Source: Cenococcum geophilum 1.58
Taxonomy: Eukaryota > Ascomycota > Dothideomycetes > Gloniales > Gloniaceae
DNA length: 64,000 nucleotides
Assembly (NCBI GenBank): GCA_001692895.1
Contig: KV748193.1
Location: 2,232,001-2,296,000 of the forward strand
Reading direction: 5' to 3'
Positions 46,200 through 56,045 of this stretch are shown one piece after another (position 1 is the stretch's first letter; every line of letters begins with the position of its first letter). A program made the translations under genes and the position numbers. The notes under the pieces were generated by a model. That model was not told where the DNA came from and ran no database searches. It worked only from the letters and a program-made list of their open reading frames with translations.

Positions 46200-48258
46200 A
46201 GTCTAATATCTAGAAGTTAATTAAATTTATATAAGCACTAATAGCGGACGCCGGGGTCGGATTTAACAAATTATAGCACTCTTAGGCTGAACTACTAGCG
46301 CAAAGCCTAGGGGAATGGCTCGGTAATATCTTTATATAGGTTTAACTAAGCGGGGCCGGCTTATACGGACGTGGTTTCAATACAGGATTAGATAGCTCTG
46401 GTCTCCAGAAGTTTATCTACTTAGGCGATTTTATATAAGCATACTAGATGAAACTATAGGAATCTGGCTAGATTATATAGTGGCGGCGCTCCTTAAACTC
46501 AGCGAGTAGGGTAGAATTTTACGAAGCGGAGAGCATCTAGGTATTATTAGAGTTAGCCAGAGCTAAGTCATATCGGCTACGTTACAATCGATAACGAGTT
46601 CTTTAATATAACTCCTTATAACCCACCCTATTAAAACCCTTAAAGTTATAGCATACTAGCCTAAAGCAAAGCTTAGCCCTCTTTATTAAATATCTCGACT
46701 TCCCGGCTATATCTTCCTTCTTACCACCAACGTCGACCGCACCACAGACAAGGAGCTAGAGATGCTGGCGACTACGGGCCACAATGAGGAAGAGCATAGT
46801 AGGGAGGAGCTACTAGCGGACATTTTATGGATTGTAATAACTAGGGAGTTAAACAACAAACATAAAAAGCTCTAGCAGCGTATAAAGAAGAGGGAAAAGA
46901 AAGAAGGTAAGCGCTAGAGGTAAATGTAAGCGCAAGCGCGGGAGCAGGTAACTAACTCCTCCTTATCGTTGTCGTCCTTCTTATCTTCCAACGTATCACC
47001 AGGTGATACTCTAGATGTTCCGATTATACTAGATAGTAAGGAGCTAGTTAAGAATCCTAATCGCTCTCCACTAGGCTCCACCCAGTTAGACGTCGCTGAA
47101 ATGGCATCTATAATGTCCACTTATAGTAAATGCGGGATTTCTAAGGAGTTCCTCCGGGCAATGTTAAAGCTCGTTTGGCCACGTCTTATAAAAGATAACT
47201 CCCTCTTGGAAAAAAATTTAAATGGCGAAGCTGTCGACCGAGACGCGTTTATGCTACGAATTTGTTTTAGTGCGATTGAGTAACATATTAAAGATAAGTC
47301 TAATTCTAAAGATGGAGCTCCGAATGATTTTAATTTAGGGGTAAAGCTTATAGGTTCGTTTAGATCTATACTAGAAAAGTAGACTTAAAGCCATTTATTT
47401 TTCTTCTTAAAGGAAATAACAAAATTCCTCTAATTAACTCGCTAGTAGGCTAGCAAATCACAGTAAAGATAGGACGACACTCCTAAGGCCAAATCCACGC
47501 GTTAACGTGCTTTTTCTGCATGTGGCTAAGCCTCCTTTAGCATAGTATTCTCGGATCTGCTAGACATAACGTAGATTATAAAGGTAGATTTAGTCTTTCC
47601 CGAAGTTCTTATAATGGTTAATGCTTCTTTACGAGTAAGAGCTTAGTGAACGAAAAACGTCAATTCCCTAAGCAGAGGCCTAACTCGGCGCCTGAGCGGG
47701 CTAACTTACGTAGACATTCTTTACCCGTATATACTATAAAGCAGGATGAATAATATATTTAGAGGGTTTCTATACTGTAGAGAGCGTTATTACTACTATT
47801 GTTCCTAAGCTTGGCTACCTAATATACTTTCCTGGCTATAACTTATAGGTTGTGCCTAAATATTATAAGCCTTAGTTGTATTATGGTTGATATAAAGGCT
47901 TAGTTATCCAGAAGGCGAGGATATACACAAATCCTTCCAAAAAGCCTTAGATATTTAGGTTTGAACACCTACATTTTCCCTTCGCACTACTTAGGTCACG
48001 CATTTCTAACCAACATAGATTACGCCTAGTACAACTATCTGCACCAATAACCCTCCTACTAACGGCATGGCTCTCTGCGTCTTCTCTAACAGCTACCAGA
48101 TTGGCCATGCTAACTACGACCGTAACATTACGCTTAGTTGTGCCCGCCGTGGCATTGCTGCTGTCCCCGTCTTTACCAAGCCACACCTATTTAAGATATC
48201 GGTCAAGGCGAGTAAGGAAATGCAGGATAACGGCATCACAATATTACAAGGCTAATAT
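46200..48258 (+). pseudogene. Unrecognised plus-strand gene, lightly RIP-mutated
   Basis: Coding-like sequence starts near 46,200. From about 46,690 to a TAA at 48,253-48,255 one frame continues, and the open pieces at 46,969-47,283 and 48,067-48,255 share it. Visible parts are a charged helical stretch (NNKHKKLQQRIKKREKKEGK), a Ser-rich linker, a helical part (GISKEFLRAMLKLVWPRLIK) and a C-terminal part (ISVKASKEMQDNGITILQG). Stops between are TAG/TAA in Gln positions. There are no membrane segments or signal peptide. I do not recognise the family. The C-terminal 200 bases are almost unmutated. Confidence 0.45.
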
Positions 48259-48900
48259 CCCTGGTAGGTCTGCACCGCGGGCAGTAGGGCGATATAGCCA
48301 TTAGTTTAATGCGTTAATTATCTAGGATCCCGAGGCACTTATGCCCGTCCGAGTTGGCGAAGAGAGTGATTACAACCGTATATATGGACAAATCAACACG
48401 GATAGGATTCTTAAGGTGGATGTTGGCAATTTTGATGCGTAGTGTGCCTAGGGACAGGCATGGCCATTATCACACAAAGGATGCGGTGGATACTTTAGTG
48501 GTCTTCTATTTAGTTCCTAGGTTGCTTTATCTAGTTACGGTTTACTTTAACAGCAACCTTTCTATAGATAGTCTAAACTTTTAAAAGACACTCTTAACTA
48601 CTTATAAAACGGTAATTATATACCTATAATTATAAGCACCCAGCTAATAAATTAACTGCACTTCTGGTTCTGGAGATAGACATTACTAGATACTAAGCTC
48701 TAATATAGCGGGGCTTTAATATAGTAAGGCTAAAGGGGCGCTAGGCAAGGTGCAGCTAGCAAGAGCCGGTTGATTGCGGGGTTAGTCATATAAGCGCCTA
48801 TAAATAATTACGTAGCTGGTTTTAAAACAAGCTAAACCTAATATACCAAATGCGATAATTTTGCTCAATTAATATTAACGAGAAGTCTTACCTTAGCGAG
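48259..48900. other. Intergenic, low to moderate RIP
   Basis: An open frame of 76 codons at 48,354-48,584 (plus) has no recognisable features. No other signal. Confidence 0.35.
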
Positions 48901-48971
48901 CTTAGACGTGATTTTTTAGCTAGCGTCGGAATAACCTACGCCGTCTTCCGAATTGCAAAATCACGTCTAAG
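48901..48971. repeat. Perfect 15-bp inverted repeat (stem-loop)
   Basis: cttagacgtgatttt at 48,901-48,915 and its exact reverse complement at 48,957-48,971 are separated by 41 bases. Within the loop, tcggaa and ttccga can pair as well. The exact match stands out in a region where other repeats have diverged by transitions. Confidence 0.75.
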
Positions 48972-49429
48972 AGGCTTTGGCGAGTTTTGTTAAAATCCTA
49001 AACAAAATCCGTAAAATAGAGATTGCGGATATCTAATTTATTTATTTATATAACGCGTTATTATTACCAAAAGTTCATACATTATTTTTAAGACTTAGGG
49101 CTTCTAAATGGTATGAATTTTATAATACGACTATTGCTCAGTCCTAACATCAATTTCGTTAAAGTTAAAAAACGCGTTATTAAAAACCTAAGAATGTATT
49201 TATCTTATTAAATAGTCTGCTAATATTAATAAAACTATATAGATATGTAGATATCTACTACTTAAAGCTATTATAACACCTAGTAGGTGTTATAGTTAGG
49301 CCCTTCCTTAAAAACATACTCCCTTAGCCTAGAGAGCCTCTACTACTACTAGGGGGTAAGCTTTAGGCAGAGCCTCGCGCAAAGCCTTGTATAGAGCCTT
49401 AGTAGACCTTTATATAGACCTTCGTGCAA
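48972..49429. other. Intergenic, no gene recognised
   Basis: AT-rich. It grades into the minisatellite at its right end (tagatatgtagatatctac, about 49,235). Confidence 0.35.
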
Positions 49430-50270
49430 ACCTTCGTGTAGACTTTCATACAGACCTTCGTGTAGGCGTGTAGATGTATAGATATGTAGATATGCAGATA
49501 TTCGTACGGGCGATCAATTATAGAGACGTTTATAGAGACGATTATATAGGCGTTTGTATAGGCGTTTATATAGGCGATTGTAGAACCTTCCTAGTATACT
49601 AGTATATTAGTGCTATGTGTTAGTAAAGCTTTGGGGCTCTATATAGGGCTTTAGGCAGAGCTTCGGGCAGAGCTTTGGGCAGAGCTTTAAGCTTTAAGCA
49701 GAGCTTTAAGCAAAGCTTTAAGTAGAGCTTTAAGCAGAGCTTTGAGCAGAGCTTTAAGTAGAGCTTTAAGCAGAGCTTCGTGCAGAGCTTAATGCAAAGC
49801 TTTGTATAGAGCTTAATGCAGAGCTTTGTGTAGAGCTATATACAGGCGTGCAGACCTATAGATATACAGATATGTAGACCTACAGACGTTTATACGGGCG
49901 TATAGACCTATAGATGTGCAGATATATAGACGTGTAGATGTTTATACGGGCGATTAATTGCAGAGACATTTATAGAGATAATTGTATGGGCGTTTATACG
50001 GGCGTTTATACGAGCGATTATAGAACCTTCCTAGTATATTAGTGCTGCGTATTAGTAGAGCTTTAGAGCTCTATATAGGGCTTTAAGTAGAGCCTCAAGT
50101 AGAGCTTTAAGTAGAGCCTTAAGTAGAGCTTCGAGCAGAGCCTCGAGCAGAGCTTTAAGCAGCTTTAAGCAGAGCTTTAAGCAGAGCTTTAAGCAGAGCT
50201 TTTACAGAGCTTCGTATAGAGCTTCGTGCAGAGCCTCCGTAGAGCCTTAGTAGAGCTCCATGCAGAGCTC
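49430..50270 (+). repeat. Two-copy higher-order minisatellite
   Basis: Two copies of about 400 bases (roughly 49,430-49,830 and 49,835-50,270) share one order of blocks. First come 10-12-bp units such as gtagatatgcagatat, then gacgtttatagagacgatta and aggcgtttatataggcg, then a spacer gaaccttcctagtatatta, then an array of 12-bp units agctttaagcag with variants agcttcgggcag and agctttgtgcag. No coding interpretation is favoured. Confidence 0.85.
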
Positions 50271-50869
50271 CGTATAGGTCTCCCCCTAAGCTTCATTCTA
50301 TAGAGCTCTCGTAAAGCTCTATAGCTCTACACAAACGCGGAGCTTATAACTTTATTAGGGCCTACACTATAACCTATAAAGGGCTGTAAAGTAAATAAAT
50401 TAAATAGGTATATAGCAGATAGAATACCCACTAGTTGCGAAGAGGGCTGGTAGCGTAGGCGTAAGCGTATTTACTACGCGCCTTAGTAGGGNAGTAGAAT
50501 TGGAGCCTCTGCGGCAACGAACTCCTCTTAATATCGTGCGTGTATAAGGAGCTAAAGATCTCATAACTTATAGAGTAGGCTTTTCTCTATAATTTGGTGT
50601 AATTTTTATATTAATAAGTATTGTAGGAGGGTAGATTAATTTTGTTAAAGTTAATGAGGTCTTCTTATATAAACGGTGTTTAGGTTTTCTACAAATCTTA
50701 CTAAAGTCCCTCAGACTAAGAAAACGATTGCCGTCCTAAATCAGCTTAGTGGACGGTGCGGATATTCCTATATCCGCATAATCGATTTCTTGGTCTAAGC
50801 TTCTAAGGTAATAAGAAGTCTGAGCAATCTTATGCTTTTAAATTTAGTTATAGGCCTATCGCTAAATTA
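50271..50869. other. Region downstream of the unrecognised minus-strand gene
   Basis: It contains one N at about 50,491. No gene recognised. Confidence 0.35.
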
Positions 50870-51882
50870 AGAATAACGCAAGCTCGAAGACCGGAGCTAC
50901 CTATCCCTTGCAACGGCAAAATGGGCCCTATTATTATTAATAAGGGCTAGCTAATTGGATCAATCGGACTAAGGGCTTCGGGGGGTCTTTTTTGGCAATG
51001 TGATTAGGAGGAACCTTATATTAAGTCTTCCGAACAAGGTCCTTATCAACTTTGGCACGATTAAAAGGCATAGTAGTGGTATATTGACATACGCGTTGTT
51101 TTGAAAAACTGTTGTTTACGTATGGGCTATCTACCTACAGGACCCTGCCGTTGTAAGGGATAGCTTAATAGAAGAATAAAGTTAAATAAATACCGCTAGT
51201 TATTACAGTATCTAACCTCTACATTGCGGTCTAATAAGTATTCCTCTTCCAAGTCCCTAAACCACTGTTTAAATGTTTAGGAGCCTTCTAGAGATACTAA
51301 TTATGCTACTAAAAACCATTTATCCTGCCACGGAATTCTCGACCTGGTTAGTGAAATAAAGGGTGGTTTAAGCACTTTAAATCCAAAGTCAGTGCTCTTT
51401 TAGAACGAATAATTCGAACAAAGTTTACCTCCGTTAAAAAGTAGCTTCTCCGTATCTGTAGGTATTATCTTAGGAGAGAACAAGACGTCGGCAATGTTTA
51501 AAATAATCCCACTGTTGAATGTGATCTCCAAGGCACCCTCAATATATCTATACGGTCTTAGAGAGCTAAAGAAAAGATCTCTTAGGTATACCACGTCTCC
51601 GGATATATCGCATGAAAGAAGAGCCATATAGGTTGGCTCAACACCGTTTACCTCCGTCCGACTTTTCTCCGCATAAAACGCATGGAGTTAAGTCCAAATA
51701 AGAACAGGATTTAACTTAAGCTCTCTTTCCACCGCTTCAAGCCATCTATAACTTGAGAAAATGGCCCCCTAAAGTATTTTATAACGTTCTTGATTCGAAA
51801 GAGGACGTTTATTAGGAGCGTCTAAGTTGTTAGAAGATATTGGCAAGAGGTTCCCCGGGGTATTTAGAATATTTGTAGTCAT
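50870..51882 (-). pseudogene. Unrecognised minus-strand gene, moderately RIP-mutated
   Basis: The ATG at 51,882 (MTTNILNTPGNLLPISSNN) opens a frame that runs to about 51,080 with a few TAG/TAA in Gln or Trp positions and one clean stretch of 75 codons (51,627-51,400). It then shifts, by indel or intron, into a coding-like frame to about 50,880. Parts are SNQERYKILQGAIFSSYRWL, FSSLRPYRYIEGALEITF and FRDLEEEYLLDRNVEVRY. No domain, membrane segment or signal peptide is recognised. It is probably a fungal protein of about 300 residues of unknown function. Confidence 0.45.
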
Positions 51883-52773
51883 TTCTAGCGATTACTACTA
51901 CTAGGGCATGCCTAAGCCAGGAACAATATATATCTCTGCGAGGGCCTAATAACGGGAACCTATGTTATAATAGCATAGAGCGAAGATGACGTCCCATTAT
52001 TCTAAAAATAGCTCCTTATAGAAATTTCTTATCTAGAAAGCCTCCTTTAAGAAAGCATTTATTATTAGGTATTAAAACAGGACCGTCCTAATAATAGGTA
52101 GCTTGTTGGCCTAAATTATATCTCCAGTTACGCTAGCCTCTTTTACCTAAATCTACATCCTTATTCTTACCAAACCTAAGCCAGCAAGAAGAAACGATCT
52201 TTAATACGCTATAATTATAGACAGCTAGCGATCTTGCGGTTTTAAGTTTAAGTAGCAAGCTTAGCGCTTAATCTTACTAGGGTTATAAGTTAATCAACTC
52301 AACTTAACTAAGGCTTCAAATTAGTTAAATTAAAAGTTTAGTAAGCAGAAAGCTCAGTTAATTGAATTAATTAAATCAATATTAAAGTCTTAGCAACTAG
52401 TTGCAACTAAATTCAACTAGTAGAGTAGTTAGCAACTATTATAACTCTTAGTATAGAGTTAATGCCAAAGGACCTACCTAGCGACGCCCAAATCGTTTCC
52501 TACTATCCTTTTTGTCACCCAGCTCTCAATATAGGCCTATCTAATGCGTTAGAAGCTATAGTGGTAATAGAAATAATATTAATAAGTAGGGGGCCAGGGT
52601 AACAGTGTAAACAACAGGCAATACTCGGGTAAACTTTTTTAGGGGAGGGAGACTAAGAAAAATAGGGTTTAGAGCATTACTATATAGGCCTAAAGCGCTA
52701 TAAATAGCGTTATTACTCTAAATACCCTATGTATACCTTAAACCACTTCCTCTAACAATTTATTAAGGCATTC
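51883..52773. other. Intergenic, AT-rich
   Basis: A 150-base stretch at 52,280-52,440 is dense in caacta and ttaatt motifs. No gene recognised. It is the left flank of the LTR element. Confidence 0.4.
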
Positions 52774-52799
52774 TTAAGTGTCTATATAAGTAGAGGTTA

Positions 52800-53208
52800 A
52801 CATAGTCTATGGGCAAGTAGCCCACGCGGGCAAGTGGCCCACCTTAAAAACTTACTAAAAAATCGCACTTTAATATCTTAACAACCACCTAATAATAAAT
52901 TCTAATAATTTAAATTTAGACTTTTATATACACTCTACACCTTCTATTAAAGTTGCATAGTAATTAGTTTAGTGGTTTTTAAGATATAGTAATATAGCTT
53001 TATTTTAGCCCCCAAATTATAATATCTTAAAAACTAATTACTATATAACTTTAATAGAAGCTACGGAGTGTATATAAAAGCCTATATCTAAATTATTAGA
53101 ATTTATTATTAAGTGGTTGTTAAGATATTAAGGTGCGATTTTTCCAATTTTTGGTAAGTTTTTAAGGTGGGCCACTTGCCCGCGTAGGCCACTTGCCCGC
53201 AGACTACG
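52800..53208. mobile_element. MITE nested in the left LTR (PIF/Harbinger-like)
   Basis: It is an almost fully palindromic element of about 409 bases. The left end acatagtctatgggcaagt mirrors the right end acttgcccgcagactacg, and the arms pair for about 190 bases around a centre near 53,000. It is flanked by TTA at 52,797-52,799 and 53,209-53,211. The right LTR at 55,064-55,066 keeps the empty site with a single TTA. A 3-bp TTA duplication is typical of PIF/Harbinger (Tourist-like) elements. It has no coding capacity. Confidence 0.88.
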
Positions 53209-53403
53209 TTACGTGGTTATATCTCTAATTAGTCATCCTTATAGTGACTTATCAGCCCCCTATTTAGGCACCACGATCCTTACAATTCTCTACAAGAGAT
53301 ACGAATGAATTAAGAACCAGTTACCATATATTGCAATTACAGTACCCCCCCAGGTAATACCGACACTAATTAGTTAATATCACAGATTAGCCAGGTATTA
53401 TTA

Positions 53404-53785
53404 CAAAGAGAAGCACTACGCGATCACTCCTACTAAGGCCCGTCAACTACATTATGTTTACTAAGGAGAACCCTTCCTATATAGGCCCTGGGAACTTAAA
53501 AAACCGACTCCTTTAAGGCTTCGTTTAGTTCGCGTCCATTACGCAAATTAACCCTATACGATCTCTTTACTAAGTGCCAGTACCCCTAATACCCAAGAGA
53601 GACACTACGCAATCGCTCCTACNAAGGCCCGTNAATCNNNTCGNGTTTACTAAGGAGAACCCTTCCTACTAAGGCCCTGGGAACTTAAAGAACCGACTCC
53701 TCTAAGGCTTCGTTCAGTTCGCGTCTACTATGTAAAATTAACACCTAGTACGACCTCTTTACTAAGCGCCAGTATACCCAGCAGC
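53404..53785 (+). repeat. Duplicated 189-bp leader segment of the LTR element
   Basis: Two tandem copies start at about 53,404 and 53,593. They share cctactaaggcccgtc, ggagaacccttcct, ccctgggaacttaaa and cgactcctttaaggcttcg. The second copy contains several N bases. It lies between the left LTR and the ORF. Confidence 0.85.
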
Positions 53786-53865
53786 GTCAGCAGCACCCCT
53801 ACCTACACCCCTACCTACACTACGACCTACACTATAACCTATACTACGATCTACGCCAGTTAATT

Positions 53866-55035
53866 ATGTCTAATACACAAACCTAACGTCTAAACTGGGC
53901 TAATAGAATCACCCTAACCAACGAAACTACTGTAGAGGATATCACTAATTACATTTACTTTAAAATCAATAAGTATACTAGCTATAACTTTAAGGATAAA
54001 ACCCTATGGGATTTATACTAAAAGGACTTTAATAATTTTAAGGTACAAACATTTAAGGACGCTAATAGGTCTATAATTAAAAGACTTAAACAACTGCTCT
54101 AACGTAATGGAGTATGGGTCTTTAACAAAAAGAGCAAGTCAGTACCATAAGCACTATACAACGTCGCTCATAAAAACGACTATACGGAATGGTTAGATAC
54201 AGAAATTTAGCTATATATCAACAGCAAAGGACCCTTCAATTCATATACTATCAACTATCGTCTCAAATTACGCCCACTTACCACTACCCCTAGGACACCT
54301 CAACCACCTACTGCGTCTATACCCTAGCAAGCTCCGTCCACATAAGCTTTGTCCGCGCAATCTCCGTCTACGTAAGCTCCGCCCACACAAGCCCTATCTA
54401 TACAAGCCCCGTCCACGCAAGCTCCGTCTACACAAGCTCCGTCCGCGCAAGCTCCGCCTACACAAGCCTCGTCCGCACAAGCTCCGTCCGCGCAAGCTCC
54501 GCCTACGCAAGCTCCGCCTACGCAAGCTCCGTCTACAGAAGCTCCGCCTACGCAAGCTCCGTCCGCACAAGCTCCGCCCACGCAAGCTCCGCTAGCTTCA
54601 CTCTCCCCCTTAACTAAAGCCAAGGACCTACGGCAGCCAAGCTTATATAAACCTCCGCAACCTACCCAGCAATAGCGCAACTCAGCTCCAGCTATCTTAA
54701 ATGACCTTCCTATAGCCGAGCTCCCCTTACCTATAAACGTCACTATCTGCTACCTCCCCTGCAGATCTGCTACGTCGAAAATTATATTAATAGCGCGCCC
54801 CAAATGCTAGCGTGCTCCTTTCCCCCCTATAGCCTTTATAAGCTACAAATACTACGTTAATAAAGTCTATATATTGGTGGTTTTACGCATAAAGAAAGAA
54901 CTGCTAGTATTAAAATATATAGATAGAGTCTACCAACTAAACAATTATACTGTTACGCCTATAGTCCGTCTAAGCTAGTACTATACTGCTATATACTTCT
55001 CCTTTATACTTTCTTACCTTCTTTCCTTTTTATAA
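53866..55035 (+). pseudogene. Unusual single ORF of the LTR element, with Pro/Ala/Gln repeats
   Basis: The ATG at 53,866 and TAA at 55,033-55,035 are in one frame (389 codons) that ends 10 bases before the right LTR. Internal stops are TAG/TAA in Gln or Trp positions. An N-terminal part (RLNWANRITLTNETTVEDIT, then FKDKTLWDLY) is followed by about 20 pentapeptide units of the kind APPTQ/APSTQ (54,340-54,595) and a C-terminal part (YYVNKVYILVVLRIKKELLV). No zinc knuckle, protease or RT motif is visible. It may be a gag-like or accessory protein. The 139-codon minus-strand frame over the repeats is a shadow. Confidence 0.65.
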
Positions 55036-55226
55036 ATGTCGCCAGTGTCTATATAAGTAGAGGTTACATAGTTATATCTCTAATTAGTCATCCTTACGGT
55101 GACTTATTAGCCCCCTATTTAGGCACCGCGATCCTTACAATCCTCTGCGAGAGATATAAATAAATTAAAGAACCAGTTACCTTATATTGCAATTACAGTA
55201 CCCCCCTAGGTAATACCCATATTAAG

Positions 55227-56045
55227 TATAATCCAAGCAAAGTAAAAGAGTTTCCTAAAGCCCTTCCCCGAAGATATCTCCGCTAAATGAACCCCGGTAC
55301 TAAGATTATTAATACTACTATTTTGAAAAACTTGCTTAGGAAGAGATTAAGATAAAGATATAAAGGCTGTTAAATTATACTCCACCTAAACCAAAGCCAT
55401 GAAATCAGAGTACGTATCTATAGAAATTTAAAGCCTTTAGCTAACTAGCTACAGGCGCTTTAAAGGATATAAATTCCACCTAGAAATACTTATAGTGCTC
55501 AGGCCTTATTAGACCGTCACTATAGTATATTGCTGCTAAAAGTATGTACAAAAATAGCCGACTCCTATAAGGCTAGAGTTTTTAAATCATTTACGCACTA
55601 GAGTAGAGGAATCGCCATATATACCGGATTCGAATTTCGAAGTTAATAATCTCCGTATAGAGTATGGGAATTCGTCATTTAACTTAGGGCTTAGCATTTA
55701 GCCCCCTCTAAAAGTTTGACTGGGAATGTCTTAGAATTCTTATATAGTCCGCACTAAGCTTAAGCGCCTATTATGGAGCCGCCTTTAAAAAAAAACCCCA
55801 ACTAATAGTGTAATATTAGAGAAGAAGAAATAATATCCGTAGAACTTAAAATCAAAAATATAATAAGTGGTATAGAAAAGGATAGTATTTATAAGGAGAG
55901 TACGCAGGATATTCTAACTAGGGGTAAGTAAAGATAATGCAATCCTAACCACTTTTGCTTCGTCCCGCCCCTCTACACCTACCTCCTATATAGCATATTC
56001 TCTGAATTAAATCTTTATATAAGTCTACTAAAAGTAGTTGTTATT
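55227..56045. other. Right flank of the LTR element, 3' region of patatin gene 2
   Basis: RIP-degraded; no gene of its own recognised. The patatin gene's stop is near 56,046. Confidence 0.4.

Larger units (their letters stand above)
52774..55226 (+). mobile_element. Small LTR retroelement with TTAAG target duplication
   Basis: LTRs at 52,779-53,365 (175 bases once a nested MITE is removed) and 55,046-55,221 (176 bases) begin tgtctatataagtagagg. They end acagtaccccccc then aggtaatac and gaca, or cata in the right copy. Direct repeats TTAAG at 52,774-52,778 and 55,222-55,226 flank the element. The internal part, about 1.68 kb, holds a duplicated leader and one ORF. No protease, RT or integrase is present, so movement would depend on another element. 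The LTRs differ mostly by transitions. Confidence 0.88.

Noticed and set aside
52779-53365. A 587-bp left LTR as an intrinsic length
   Set aside because: Removing the TTA-flanked MITE leaves 175 bases, matching the 176-base right LTR.
54324-54743. Longest open frame in the window (139 codons, minus strand, Gly/Ala/Cys-rich)
   Set aside because: It is a shadow of the plus-strand Pro/Ala/Gln repeats of the LTR element ORF, whose frame runs from 53,866 to 55,035 on the other strand.
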